DNA from: a virus | Reading direction: 5' to 3' (one strand) | Virus record (IMG/VR): IMGVR_UViG_3300022846_000001 | Span: 1-46,982 of that record | Length of the DNA stretch: 46,982 bases | In this document: positions 1 through 6,017 of the stretch, piece after piece | Layout of the letters: each line of letters begins with the position of its first letter | How positions within the stretch are numbered: position 1 is the first letter of the stretch | Notes under the pieces: model-generated | Databases searched by the model: none | The model's input: only the letters and a program-made list of their open reading frames with translations | What the model was told of the DNA's origin: nothing | Program-made: the position numbers and the translations under genes

Positions 1-1
1 A

Positions 2-193
2 AAGAGTTGTGTGCAATTACAGTCAAAATGGGTTGAAGAAAGCATAGAAAATTCAGATCCGAAAAAAGAGCCAACATATGAGCTCGGGTGGTTATTGTTA
101 AACTTACAGAATCACAAAGAAGCATTAATTATTTTTCAATTATTTTTTCCTACAAATTGGGGAGTTATTCCATATTGGAGGATTGAGCTGTAA
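2..193 (+). CDS. Partial CDS, C-terminal end of an unrecognised protein
   Basis: The frame is open from the left edge of the window to a TAA at 191-193, so the true start is probably outside. About 63 residues are visible, rich in Trp, Leu and Glu, with a segment LGWLLLNLQNHKEALIIFQ that could be an amphipathic helix of TPR type. The TPR reading is weak. I do not recognise the family. A GTG at position 11 could also serve as a start, but no good ribosome site precedes it. Confidence 0.4.
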   Translation, partial: KSCVQLQSKWVEESIENSDPKKEPTYELGWLLLNLQNHKEALIIFQLFFPTNWGVIPYWRIEL

Positions 194-200
194 AGTATGC

Positions 201-236
201 ATATATGCACAGGTAATGTAGAATATATGCACAGGT
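201..236. repeat. Direct repeat pair, possible operator
   Basis: The 14-mer ATATATGCACAGGT occurs at 201-214 and again at 223-236. The copies start 22 bp apart, about two helical turns, which would put two bound proteins on the same face of the DNA. It lies just after the stop of the left-edge gene. A regulator-binding role is inference. Confidence 0.4.
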
Positions 237-411
237 GTGTTATATGTTAAGGTATTACAGTACGTTACATGGCAGGTTATATCGTGATAATATAGCATAA
301 CTTCACAATTAGGTGGTGTCTACCAGTATAGTAGATTAGTTGATTACATACCATTGCATTATGGAGTAAACATGGTGGATTCCTTCCATTATGGAGGCAC
401 AAGATGTAGCG

Positions 412-460
412 GTCGAGAGGGCTATCACCCCCTATATATGGTGGTGGCCCCCGACTTTTA
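412..460 (+). terminator. Stable hairpin followed by TTTT, possible terminator
   Basis: GGGC at 419-422 pairs with GCCC at 447-450. The helix continues through U-G, A-U and U-G pairs to CACC (426-429) with GGTG (440-443), giving 11 bp around a 10-nt loop. An outer GTCG/CGAC stem (412-415 with 452-455) extends it past a small internal loop. TTTTA follows directly. This fits an intrinsic terminator for left-edge transcription or a structured leader RNA. Confidence 0.4.
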
Positions 461-646
461 TCTTGAACAAACGTTATACTTTTGCTCATGTAGTAACTAA
501 CCATAATATTCTGTCTTATTTTGCACAAACTAAAACCATCCGTCTTATCAGCAAAACCCACTTCCTTAGTCAAAGTTCTAAAAACTGCGGATAAAAAAAT
601 ACCCAAATAAAAAGTCTCTTGTTCTAAAAATAAAGTGTAATATAAT

Positions 647-665
647 TGTTGTTTTGTGGTATAAT
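647..665 (+). promoter_or_regulatory. Promoter with extended -10, left forward operon
   Basis: TGTTGTTTTGTGGTATAAT ends in a perfect -10 box (660-665) preceded by TGTGG, an extended -10 arrangement. No consensus -35 stands 16-19 bp upstream. The same 19-mer occurs at 5129-5147 ahead of the second forward operon. The first ATG downstream with a ribosome site is at 696. Confidence 0.75.
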
Positions 666-695
666 AGAATAAACGATAAATCAAAAGGAATAAAC

Positions 696-1055
696 ATGAA
701 AATATGCGGATTATGTGGCAAAAAGATAACTTGGTGGCAATCTGAGTGTCCAATATCAATAAATCCAACGCACTTTAATTGTTATCAGAAATATCTGGAC
801 ACACAAGCCTTAGAAGACCCGTACCATGCTCTGGAATTAATGTTTCAAATAAGGGGTTTTGAGCTTAGGGTTGGATATAAGACCGGATACGAGATAGAAT
901 TATCAGTAGAAGATGTAAAACTTCAGGCAAAACAGTGCTTTAGAAAATATATAGAGCAACATGACAGAGAGTATTTTGAACACATGAAGGCTGGTGGGAA
1001 GCACTCGTCATTTTTACCGTCTACAAGCTTGGCAATGTTAAGAACAATGTTATAA
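696..1055 (+). CDS. Small zinc-ribbon-like phage protein
   Basis: First gene of the left forward operon, 119 residues. The N-terminus MKICGLCGKK has a CxxC pair, and further Cys residues follow at SECPIS and HFNCYQ, so one zinc site is plausible. The rest is charged and mostly helical. The ATG at 696 is chosen because AAAAGGA stands just before it; an earlier in-frame start would lie on top of the -10 box at 660-665. I do not recognise a named family. A role in early takeover is only inferred from position. Confidence 0.75.
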   Translation: MKICGLCGKKITWWQSECPISINPTHFNCYQKYLDTQALEDPYHALELMFQIRGFELRVGYKTGYEIELSVEDVKLQAKQCFRKYIEQHDREYFEHMKAGGKHSSFLPSTSLAMLRTML

Positions 1056-1087
1056 TAAAGAAAAACAATCATAGAAGGGGAATAGCA

Positions 1088-1294
1088 ATGGATATGTGGG
1101 AAATGCGAGAAAAGGAAGAAGCAAGAGAGCAGATTGAAATGGACAAATGGAAAACCTTGGAATATTCACCAGAGCCATGTCCAAATTGTGGTCGTCAAAG
1201 AGTTGAACTAACGGCTAACGGTAAACATTGGTGTGAAAAGTGTTGTTGGGTTGTTGAAGATAATAAATTTTTTATACCAGAATGGAGGATGTAA
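1088..1294 (+). CDS. Zinc-ribbon protein
   Basis: A 68-residue acidic protein. An N-terminal charged helix rich in Glu, Arg and Lys is followed by a four-Cys zinc ribbon, CPNCG near residue 36 and CEKC near residue 50, ending in a Trp-rich tail. GGGGAA lies just upstream of the ATG. The ribbon may bind DNA, RNA or protein. No named family is recognised. Confidence 0.75.
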   Translation: MDMWEMREKEEAREQIEMDKWKTLEYSPEPCPNCGRQRVELTANGKHWCEKCCWVVEDNKFFIPEWRM

Positions 1295-1409
1295 TGAGAA
1301 TATTAAAATATGTAACCCTATTTTGTGCCTGTATGTTGGCGTAGGTTTTTACGTGTAGAGGTTGCACGTCAGAGTATAAGGATAATTAAACTATTAAAGG
1401 AGGCTTAAT

Positions 1410-1589
1410 ATGGCAATGTCAGACTGTGTAAAATGTTGGGACACCCCGTGTACGTGTGGTTTTAACTACCGTAACTTAAGCAAGACTGCTAGGATACAAC
1501 TAGCTAGTGTAGTTTTAGGGATACCAGAGGAACTGTTAGATGAAGTTGACATCCCTGAAGATCATCCAAGTCAGGGGGAACTGAGATGA
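1410..1589 (+). CDS. Small Cys-rich protein
   Basis: A 59-residue protein starting MAMSDCVKCWDTPCTCG, with a CxxC pair and a CxC pair that could form a metal site, then an Ile/Leu-rich helix and an acidic end. AAAGGAGG 7 bases before the ATG is a near-perfect ribosome site, which supports this short gene. Its TGA overlaps the ATG of the next gene (ATGA), implying translational coupling. Function unknown. Confidence 0.75.
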   Translation: MAMSDCVKCWDTPCTCGFNYRNLSKTARIQLASVVLGIPEELLDEVDIPEDHPSQGELR

Positions 1590-1993
1590 AAGTAGTAATA
1601 AACAGGTGTTTTGGTGGTTTTGGTTTATCAAGAAAAGCAGAAGTTGAATATTTAAAGTTAAAGGGAAAGGAAGCGTTTTTTTACACACATCTAAACTATC
1701 ACGATCCTTATATCAGAGCCGAAGAAGACGTTGAAAGCTTTGTGCGTTATACGTTTACAAGAGACTTGGGTGAAGAGTTTAAAGATTGGCCAGAAAAAGG
1801 TGTTCATTTTAACGATATAGACATAGAAAGAACAGATAAAGACTTGATAGCTGTTGTTGATATGCTTGGTGAAGAAGTAAACGGATATAGTTCTGAGCTT
1901 AAAGTAGTAGAAATTCCAGACGGTATAGACTGGTATATCTCAGAGTACGATGGAATGGAAACAATAGAAGAGAATCATAGGTCGTGGTTATAA
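1586..1993 (+). CDS. Conserved phage protein of unknown function
   Basis: A 135-residue acidic protein beginning MKVVINRCFGGFGLS and ending with a YDGMETIEENHRSW signature. From memory, proteins with this opening and a closing EYDG...EKHRTW pattern recur in many unrelated tailed phages and have no assigned function. The middle holds an IERTDKDLIAVVDMLG segment that is also typical of the group. It is translationally coupled to the preceding 59-residue gene by an ATGA overlap. Confidence 0.85.
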   Translation: MKVVINRCFGGFGLSRKAEVEYLKLKGKEAFFYTHLNYHDPYIRAEEDVESFVRYTFTRDLGEEFKDWPEKGVHFNDIDIERTDKDLIAVVDMLGEEVNGYSSELKVVEIPDGIDWYISEYDGMETIEENHRSWL

Positions 1994-2011
1994 CAATCTT
2001 AAGGAGGTGAT

Positions 2012-2185
2012 ATGAGTAAACAAACATGTAAGGACTGTAGGTTTTTTGAAGAAGAATGTGGCAGTACTAGGGGTGTATGTTGTATTGACCCACCTGTACT
2101 AAGAGAATCTGACGGCAAGATGTTGGCAGTATTTGTATATGAAGACAGAACGGCATGTATGAACATTATGGAGATTGAAGATTAG
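2012..2185 (+). CDS. Small Cys-rich protein, last gene of left operon
   Basis: A 57-residue protein beginning MSKQTCKDCRFFEEECG, followed by GVCCIDPP and a late Cys. The CxxCRFF...C...GxC spacing resembles the short metal-binding cores of many phage and bacterial small proteins. AAGGAGGTG precedes the ATG. The gene ends 8 bases before the terminator stem at 2194. Function unknown. Confidence 0.75.
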   Translation: MSKQTCKDCRFFEEECGSTRGVCCIDPPVLRESDGKMLAVFVYEDRTACMNIMEIED

Positions 2186-2193
2186 GTTTTAAA

Positions 2194-2229
2194 AAAAGGG
2201 GTAGACTGTTTTAATGGTCTACCCCTTTT
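2194..2229. terminator. Bidirectional intrinsic terminator between convergent operons
   Basis: A 13-bp perfect stem, AAAAGGGGTAGAC at 2194-2206 with its complement at 2217-2229, closes a 10-nt loop. T-rich sequence follows on the forward strand and a run of seven A (T on the reverse strand) precedes it. It sits between the last forward gene and the last gene of the reverse operon, so it can stop transcription from both sides. Confidence 0.9.
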
Positions 2230-2249
2230 CTTTCCTATAATAGTAAATA

Positions 2250-2516
2250 TTAAATTGAGTCAATACAAAGTTTAATTATCGCTCTTGCCGCCTCATGGTT
2301 ATAATTTTCAGTACCACCCTCAATAACATCAGCCTTAGCAAGAGGCCAGTATAAATCACTCTCCCAACAACTGTTCCCGAATGGTCTTTTACCACTGAAT
2401 CCTTCGCCCTCCATAAACAGTGTTTGTAAAAGTAGTATCAGATAACCTCTAATAGTTAGGTCTTCTGGAAAATCTTCACTATCAATTTTAAGGTCAAGAA
2501 TATCTTCTATTTTCAT
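2250..2516 (-). CDS. Conserved phage protein of unknown function
   Basis: An 88-residue protein, last in the reverse operon. Its core TIRGYLILLLQTLFMEGEG is followed by FSGKRPFGNSCWESDLY. From memory, an FSGKRPFGNSGW pattern recurs in small phage proteins of unknown role. The start overlaps the preceding stop (ATG at 2514-2516 with stop at 2513-2515), and AAGGAGGTGA lies before it. It ends 20 bases from the bidirectional terminator. Confidence 0.8.
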   Translation of the reverse strand: MKIEDILDLKIDSEDFPEDLTIRGYLILLLQTLFMEGEGFSGKRPFGNSCWESDLYWPLAKADVIEGGTENYNHEAARAIIKLCIDSI

Positions 2517-2716
2517 GTTATCACCTCCTTTACACTTGTCATTTCCATGTCCTCATAAGTTATATTATGGTCAACCTTCTTTAATCCGGGTTGTTCACGG
2601 ATAACAACATCCTTTTCATCCCACCATCTAACTGGCCTGATATTATCTACTGAAAAATAATCATATTCTTCGAACATACCACCCTGAACAATGGCATCCT
2701 TTTCATCTCCATTCAT
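2513..2716 (-). CDS. Hypothetical protein in reverse operon
   Basis: A 67-residue acidic protein with a Trp pair (PVRWWDEKDVV) and no Cys. Its ATG overlaps the stop of the DUF3850-like gene upstream (ATGA), which argues for real coupled translation. I do not recognise the family, and there is no membrane segment or signal. Confidence 0.65.
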   Translation of the reverse strand: MNGDEKDAIVQGGMFEEYDYFSVDNIRPVRWWDEKDVVIREQPGLKKVDHNITYEDMEMTSVKEVIT

Positions 2717-3009
2717 CCAAAAATCCTTTCTGGGTCGATTTCTTTTTTAAGTTTTGGAAAAACTACAGTTTTTGTACAATCCTTTATTCCCAAAACTACA
2801 AATCCTTCCTTCATTCCAAGGCCACTGTGGACATAAATTATTTCTTTTCTAATTGTTGAATTTGTTGCAACTCCATTTTCCATTGTTTTCATTAGAACAA
2901 TGGTGTCACCTTTTTGATAACCTCTATCATTCCAACGAACTTCAAAGGTCTTTTCACCGGACAGAACCTGTTCAAAATAAATTGGGTCAATTTTAATTTT
3001 ATGTTCCAT
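2713..3009 (-). CDS. DUF3850 / ASCH-like (PUA-fold) protein
   Basis: A 98-residue protein. The N-terminus HKIKIDPIYFEQVLSGEKTFEVR, then NDRGYQKGDTIVL and a late EGFVVLGI strand, match the pattern I know for DUF3850, a phage family with the ASCH/PUA-like beta-barrel that is expected to bind RNA or modified nucleotides. TAGGAGGTGAA precedes the ATG. It is coupled to the next gene by an ATGA overlap. The substrate is unknown. Confidence 0.85.
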   Translation of the reverse strand: MEHKIKIDPIYFEQVLSGEKTFEVRWNDRGYQKGDTIVLMKTMENGVATNSTIRKEIIYVHSGLGMKEGFVVLGIKDCTKTVVFPKLKKEIDPERIFG

Positions 3010-3017
3010 TTCACCTC

Positions 3018-3497
3018 CTAGAAAATTATATCATAAACTGAATCTTTACTTGCTGGATTTCCATTAAACCAGATAATTCCTGCATCAATTGTTACAATGC
3101 CAGAAAATCTGTGACTAGGTTGGGACAGACTTATAACTGCACAGCCTGGAAGGAGTCTATGGAACCACAATGAATTATGTTCCGCTTTATTGTCGCAGTC
3201 TGAGCCCTCGGAATTTTTATCAAATTTATCTTTTAAAAACTCTTCGTGGTTTTTAAGTGCAGGGAAGAGTTTATATACTTTCAACACTGTGGCTTTATCA
3301 TACAGCATATACTGCCTATCATTCGTGTCAGGCAATTCATTAATGATTGTGCCTGACGTTGCAAGATCCTCATTAAAAGCCTTTTGAATATCCCCATTAT
3401 AAACAATTTTATATTTCACCCCAGTCATGTCAAATTCTGGGATTGTTTCTTTAGCTTCTGGTTTGTTGAGTAAATCTTTTAACCATTTAAATAGCAT
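3018..3497 (-). CDS. Hypothetical protein, possible papain-like or MOA-related fold
   Basis: A 159-residue protein starting MLFKWLKDLLNK after an AAAGGAGATAAT ribosome site; a longer frame upstream has no such site. A helical N-terminus leads to an alpha/beta core with SDCDNKAEHNSLWFHRLLPG, then PSHRFSGIVTID and WFNGNPASKDSVYDIIF. The order Cys-Asp, later His, then an Asn/Asp-bearing strand recalls phage proteins annotated as MOA-related lectins, which share a papain-like protease core. That resemblance is weak and from memory. A phase-variable or attenuated expression is possible from the hairpins upstream. Confidence 0.6.
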   Translation of the reverse strand: MLFKWLKDLLNKPEAKETIPEFDMTGVKYKIVYNGDIQKAFNEDLATSGTIINELPDTNDRQYMLYDKATVLKVYKLFPALKNHEEFLKDKFDKNSEGSDCDNKAEHNSLWFHRLLPGCAVISLSQPSHRFSGIVTIDAGIIWFNGNPASKDSVYDIIF

Positions 3498-3523
3498 ATT
3501 ATCTCCTTTGCTTAATATTTGAT

Positions 3524-3561
3524 GCACTAACTATCAAAAACAGGGTTAGTGCGTTACTAAC
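3524..3561 (-). promoter_or_regulatory. Competing hairpins upstream of the 159-residue gene
   Basis: Three alternating arms are present: GCACTAAC at 3524-3531, GTTAGTGC at 3545-3552 and ACTAAC at 3556-3561. The central arm can pair with either neighbour, giving mutually exclusive stems of 8 bp (13-nt loop) or 6 bp (5-nt loop). The position, between the reverse-operon gene ending at 3595 and the ribosome site at about 3500, fits a translational or processing switch, or a dimeric protein site. Function is inferred. Confidence 0.4.
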
Positions 3562-3594
3562 AATACATCTGTTTAATACATTTGTATGGTAACA

Positions 3595-3759
3595 CTATAC
3601 AGGTTCGTCTGGGTCGAGTATCCGTGATTCGTTTATCTTATAAACATTATCTATTGCTTGTTCACATTGAACAGCAAAAAAACACTCATTATACCACACC
3701 ATTATACTCCATTTTGCCCTATAGTATTCTTTAACCCAATAATAACCTTCTTCTCTCAT
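3595..3759 (-). CDS. Small conserved phage protein, second tandem copy
   Basis: A 54-residue protein, MREEGYYWVKEYYRAKWS near the start and KINESRILDPDEPV at the end. Its neighbour upstream (3756-3935) has the same start and end patterns, so the two are tandem paralogues. The middle is divergent (Cys-containing here, acidic there). Short phage proteins of the form REEGYYWVK...W...I.ENRI are common, and their role is unknown. ATG overlaps the neighbour's stop. Confidence 0.75.
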   Translation of the reverse strand: MREEGYYWVKEYYRAKWSIMVWYNECFFAVQCEQAIDNVYKINESRILDPDEPV

Positions 3760-3935
3760 AATGACTCATCCTCTGGATTAAGTATCCGTGTTTCATTTAT
3801 CTTGTATACGTCTTTTTCCTCATATAGATCATCATAGCAATTATGGTCAAACTGTTTAAAATAGCTATCCCATTCAAGAACAACCCAATGACTGCCCTTA
3901 TATACTTTGACCCAATAATAACCGTCTTCTCTCAT
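3756..3935 (-). CDS. Small conserved phage protein, first tandem copy
   Basis: A 59-residue protein beginning MREDGYYWVKVYKGSHWV and ending KINETRILNPEDESL. It matches the next gene downstream at both ends (REDGYYWVK versus REEGYYWVK; YKINETRILNP versus YKINESRILDP). Both its ends overlap neighbours by ATGA, forming a three-gene coupled chain (3932-4087, this gene, 3595-3759). Function unknown. Confidence 0.75.
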   Translation of the reverse strand: MREDGYYWVKVYKGSHWVVLEWDSYFKQFDHNCYDDLYEEKDVYKINETRILNPEDESL

Positions 3936-4087
3936 AATGACTCATCCTCCTTTTTTAGTTCTTTCATTTCTTCCCAACAGCAATCTTCCCCACCGTCAAA
4001 GGGACAAAATTTTGGCTTACAATATTCTTGTTCTAAGGTACGAGGACCCCACTCCTCACATAAACAAAATTTACATATATATTTCAT
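3932..4087 (-). CDS. Small Cys-rich protein
   Basis: A 51-residue protein starting MKYICKFCLCEEWGPR, then EYCKPKFCPFDGGEDCCWEE and a Lys/Glu tail. Seven Cys, in CxxC and CxxxxC spacings, suggest one or two metal sites. It starts the coupled trio of tiny reverse genes, and its stop overlaps the ATG of the next gene. The ribosome site for that next gene, AAGGAGG, is contained in its last codons. Function unknown. Confidence 0.7.
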   Translation of the reverse strand: MKYICKFCLCEEWGPRTLEQEYCKPKFCPFDGGEDCCWEEMKELKKEDESL

Positions 4088-4096
4088 TTAGCACCC

Positions 4097-4324
4097 CTAT
4101 TCTATCATGTCTAGGCTTATGCCCCTTTGTTGCATGGTTTCAAACAGTTGATTTCTAATGTGCTGAACAGCCTCTTCTACCGTTTTATCATCACCACAAC
4201 GCTTTATTATGTCTCCCAACTCTTCATCAAGGTAAAACACAGTTAATGCCCAATCCATGGCTGTAGATGCTAATCTAAATTGACATTCATCTTCTGGTAA
4301 ATCAAATTCTATTGTTGCTTTCAT
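4097..4324 (-). CDS. Conserved phage protein of unknown function
   Basis: A 75-residue protein, MKATIEFDLPEDECQFRLAS, then a helix with AMDWALTVFYLDEEL, ending GISLDMIE. From memory, this pattern (FDLPED...F..A..A.....L...D..LR..IK...) is common in small phage proteins of unknown role. ATAGGAGGTAAT before the ATG fixes this start over the longer frame. Confidence 0.75.
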   Translation of the reverse strand: MKATIEFDLPEDECQFRLASTAMDWALTVFYLDEELGDIIKRCGDDKTVEEAVQHIRNQLFETMQQRGISLDMIE

Positions 4325-4332
4325 ATTACCTC

Positions 4333-4725
4333 CTATTCGTGTATGTTTCCGATTACTTCCCAATATTCTTGAATCTCACTGGACAATAACCATTCATAAC
4401 AGTCTGGGATTTCAACAACCCTTTCTTCGTATGGAAACTTAACGTGATCTCCTTCAATTTCTTTTCTTGTCCGACCCCCTGAGCGATACCATTCCCACCT
4501 ATCAGCAAACCTAATAATATCACCACTAAAAATCTCTTTTCCGTTTTTATCTTTTATGCCTGTGAACTGTAGCCATTCCAAGTCTACATCTCTCATATTA
4601 CAAGGATGGTCATTATCAAAGAAAAAGTCACCATAGCTACCAGAATAGTTCAAGTCAAACACATTACCGTTCATATACCATTCTTTGTTTTTCTTATCCC
4701 ACGCCCTAAATTTTATATCTTTCAT
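4333..4725 (-). CDS. YopX-family protein
   Basis: A 130-residue protein starting MKDIKFRAWDKKNKEW, with LEWLQFTGIKDKNGKEIFSGDIIRF in the middle and a closing EVIGNIHE. These are the defining blocks of the YopX family, common in phages and prophages, with no known biochemical role. AAAGGAGGTAAT directly upstream decides the start. A Tyr/Asp-rich insert sits between the two blocks. Confidence 0.9.
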   Translation of the reverse strand: MKDIKFRAWDKKNKEWYMNGNVFDLNYSGSYGDFFFDNDHPCNMRDVDLEWLQFTGIKDKNGKEIFSGDIIRFADRWEWYRSGGRTRKEIEGDHVKFPYEERVVEIPDCYEWLLSSEIQEYWEVIGNIHE

Positions 4726-4736
4726 ATTACCTCCTT

Positions 4737-5018
4737 TCAATCTGTGTTATAATGACCGGAGAAATATCCGTCACTTTTCATCTCACAACAACCACCAAAA
4801 CAAAGGTTACCGCTGTCTGCAAGGATTAGTATGTCCATTTCTGTCAGTGCTTTTGCTTCTTCTGATTCTGCCCTTCCCGTGAAATTATTGTGAGCATAGC
4901 AATGTTCAACTACAAGATTCAACCCTTGTTCTATGTGTCTGATTTCGTTATACCTTTTTGTTATTTTTTCTTGTTTTTCTTCTACATTGTCTGTGTAAGC
5001 GTATCCTGAGTAGTGCAT
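4737..5018 (-). CDS. Conserved phage protein, first gene of reverse operon
   Basis: A 93-residue protein. A helical N-terminal half (EEKQEKITKRYNEIRHIEQG) leads to MDILILADSGNLCFGGCCE and a terminal GYFSGHYNTD. From memory, phage proteins with ILADxGNxCFGG...FSGxYYTD are widespread and uncharacterised. The start is the ATG 5 bases after AAGGAGG; a GTG two codons earlier overlaps that site and is rejected. The promoter at 5056-5086 lies about 38 bases upstream. Confidence 0.8.
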   Translation of the reverse strand: MHYSGYAYTDNVEEKQEKITKRYNEIRHIEQGLNLVVEHCYAHNNFTGRAESEEAKALTEMDILILADSGNLCFGGCCEMKSDGYFSGHYNTD

Positions 5019-5055
5019 TTTCACCTCCTTCTGTAATTTATGTTTCTTTTATTCT

Positions 5056-5086
5056 ATTATACCACACTTTCAGCAAAACTTGTCAA
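5056..5086 (-). promoter_or_regulatory. Promoter for the reverse operon
   Basis: Read on the reverse strand: TTGACA (5081-5086), 19 bp, then TGTGGTATAAT with TATAAT at 5056-5061. Both boxes are consensus; the long spacer is offset by the TG extension. The first reverse gene starts at 5018. The forward promoter at 5129-5147 faces away from it, so the intergenic region is divergent. Confidence 0.85.
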
Positions 5087-5128
5087 AAAACTTTATTAAC
5101 GGGTAATAAAAATAAAATGGCATGTTTA

Positions 5129-5147
5129 TGTTGTTTTGTGGTATAAT
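5129..5147 (+). promoter_or_regulatory. Promoter of the second forward operon
   Basis: TGTTGTTTTGTGGTATAAT is identical over 19 bp to 647-665. It has a perfect -10 (5142-5147) with TGTGG upstream and no clear -35. Transcription would begin near 5154, ahead of the gene at 5187. Confidence 0.8.
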
Positions 5148-5186
5148 GAAACAAACATCGTAATGTTAATCATACACGGGGTTATT

Positions 5187-5474
5187 ATGAAATTCGCTAG
5201 AAAAGAGTATACAAAGATTGTTGACAATGAGTTTGGGAAGTTTAATCGTGTAGAACACAAGAGAAGCATGAGACAAGATTTACACGCACTATCACTTTTA
5301 GACGTATTGTTTAAGACAAAAGAAGATATGTTGTGTTGTATAGAGCTTGATAGGGTTTGTCTTGGAATAACAGATAAAGAAGTAAACAGATTAACGGTCA
5401 AGGAAGCAACAGAACTGATAAGGTGTGGTGTTATGGTTGATTGGTCAAACGACTCACTTTTTATGATTAGATAG
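5187..5474 (+). CDS. Hypothetical phage protein
   Basis: A 95-residue protein beginning MKFARKEYTKIVDNEFGKF and ending ELIRCGVMVDWSNDSLFMIR. The C-terminal block looks like that of recurrent small phage proteins, but I cannot name it. Four Cys lie in the middle and end, without CxxC pairs except a CC. An earlier in-frame start would overlap the -10 box at 5142-5147; the ATG at 5187 has a weak GGGG ribosome site. Confidence 0.7.
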   Translation: MKFARKEYTKIVDNEFGKFNRVEHKRSMRQDLHALSLLDVLFKTKEDMLCCIELDRVCLGITDKEVNRLTVKEATELIRCGVMVDWSNDSLFMIR

Positions 5475-5482
5475 GGGGTATT

Positions 5483-5734
5483 ATGAAACTACCTAGATTT
5501 GTACACAAGTTGTATGCCATCTTGTTTGGTTACTTTTGGGACAGTTGTCCTGTTTGTGGCAAATATTTTGGGGGTCACGAAAAACGTGGAGTATTAAAAG
5601 TTCCAATACTAGACGGTGTATTATATGTCACATGCTATAGCCACTATACGTGTTATGGGTGTAAGGACAAAGCTAAAGAACTTAGTAAACAAGCGATACT
5701 AGACATACAAGGAAAGGGGGAACATGAAGCCTAA
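5483..5734 (+). CDS. Zinc-binding phage protein
   Basis: An 83-residue basic protein. CPVCGKYFGGHE near residue 22 and a later CYSHYTCYGCKDKAKEL give a likely four-ligand zinc site. The CPVCGKxFGGHE signature occurs in many phage small proteins of unknown role, from memory. GGGGGTATT precedes the ATG, and the 3' end overlaps the next start by 11 bases. Confidence 0.8.
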   Translation: MKLPRFVHKLYAILFGYFWDSCPVCGKYFGGHEKRGVLKVPILDGVLYVTCYSHYTCYGCKDKAKELSKQAILDIQGKGEHEA

Positions 5735-5963
5735 AGAAAACAAACCTGAAATTGTTTTTAGAATTATATCTAAACAGACTGGAGAAGCCGTTGGTTCATA
5801 TAGCCGTAGTTATCATAATGAGTACGATTTTGGCTCTGTGTCTAGTGCTAGAGATGCGAATTGCCATGACTTGTTTAAGGATGAGAAAAGATATAAGATT
5901 GCTAAATATAAAGTAACGTACGAACTATTAGAAGATGAATGTGAAGAAGACATTATAGACTAG
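5724..5963 (+). CDS. Conserved phage protein of unknown function
   Basis: A 79-residue protein. VFRIISKQTGEAVGSYSRSYHNEYDF, then SVSSARDANCHDLFKDEKRYKIAKYKVTYELL, follow a pattern known to me from many phages (N-terminal strand, YSR.YH.EYDF, SARxxN.HG.FKD). It has no known function. AAAGGGGGAAC stands before the ATG. Its start lies within the previous gene, suggesting coupling. Confidence 0.8.
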   Translation: MKPKENKPEIVFRIISKQTGEAVGSYSRSYHNEYDFGSVSSARDANCHDLFKDEKRYKIAKYKVTYELLEDECEEDIID

Positions 5964-6017
5964 GTTATAATTAAAATAAAAGAAACATTATCATAAATTG
6001 TTTTAAAGGAGAACATT

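Larger units (their letters stand above)
194..646. other. Non-coding stretch with repeats and a hairpin
   Basis: No convincing gene lies here. Open frames on both strands (for example a long reverse frame across 277-768) have no ribosome site and no recognisable protein character. The stretch holds a duplicated 14-mer (201-236), a strong hairpin followed by a T-run (412-460) and, at its right end, the promoter of the next operon. It therefore looks like a regulatory or untranslated segment. Confidence 0.5.

Noticed and set aside
277-768. Reverse frame of 163 codons across the left non-coding stretch and the first gene
   Set aside because: It overlaps a clear forward promoter and gene start, has no ribosome site, and its composition is not protein-like.
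1294-1344. 16-codon frame resembling a lipoprotein signal (MRILKYVTLFCACMLA) followed by TAG and 14 more codons
   Set aside because: Too short, interrupted by an amber stop, and without a spanin partner; TAG ends other genes here (for example 5963 and 20021), so recoding is unlikely.
3688-3698. Reverse-strand TGTGGTATAAT identical to the promoter box
   Set aside because: It lies inside the coding sequence of the small gene at 3595-3759 as the codons for Val-Trp-Tyr-Asn. No downstream gene start fits.
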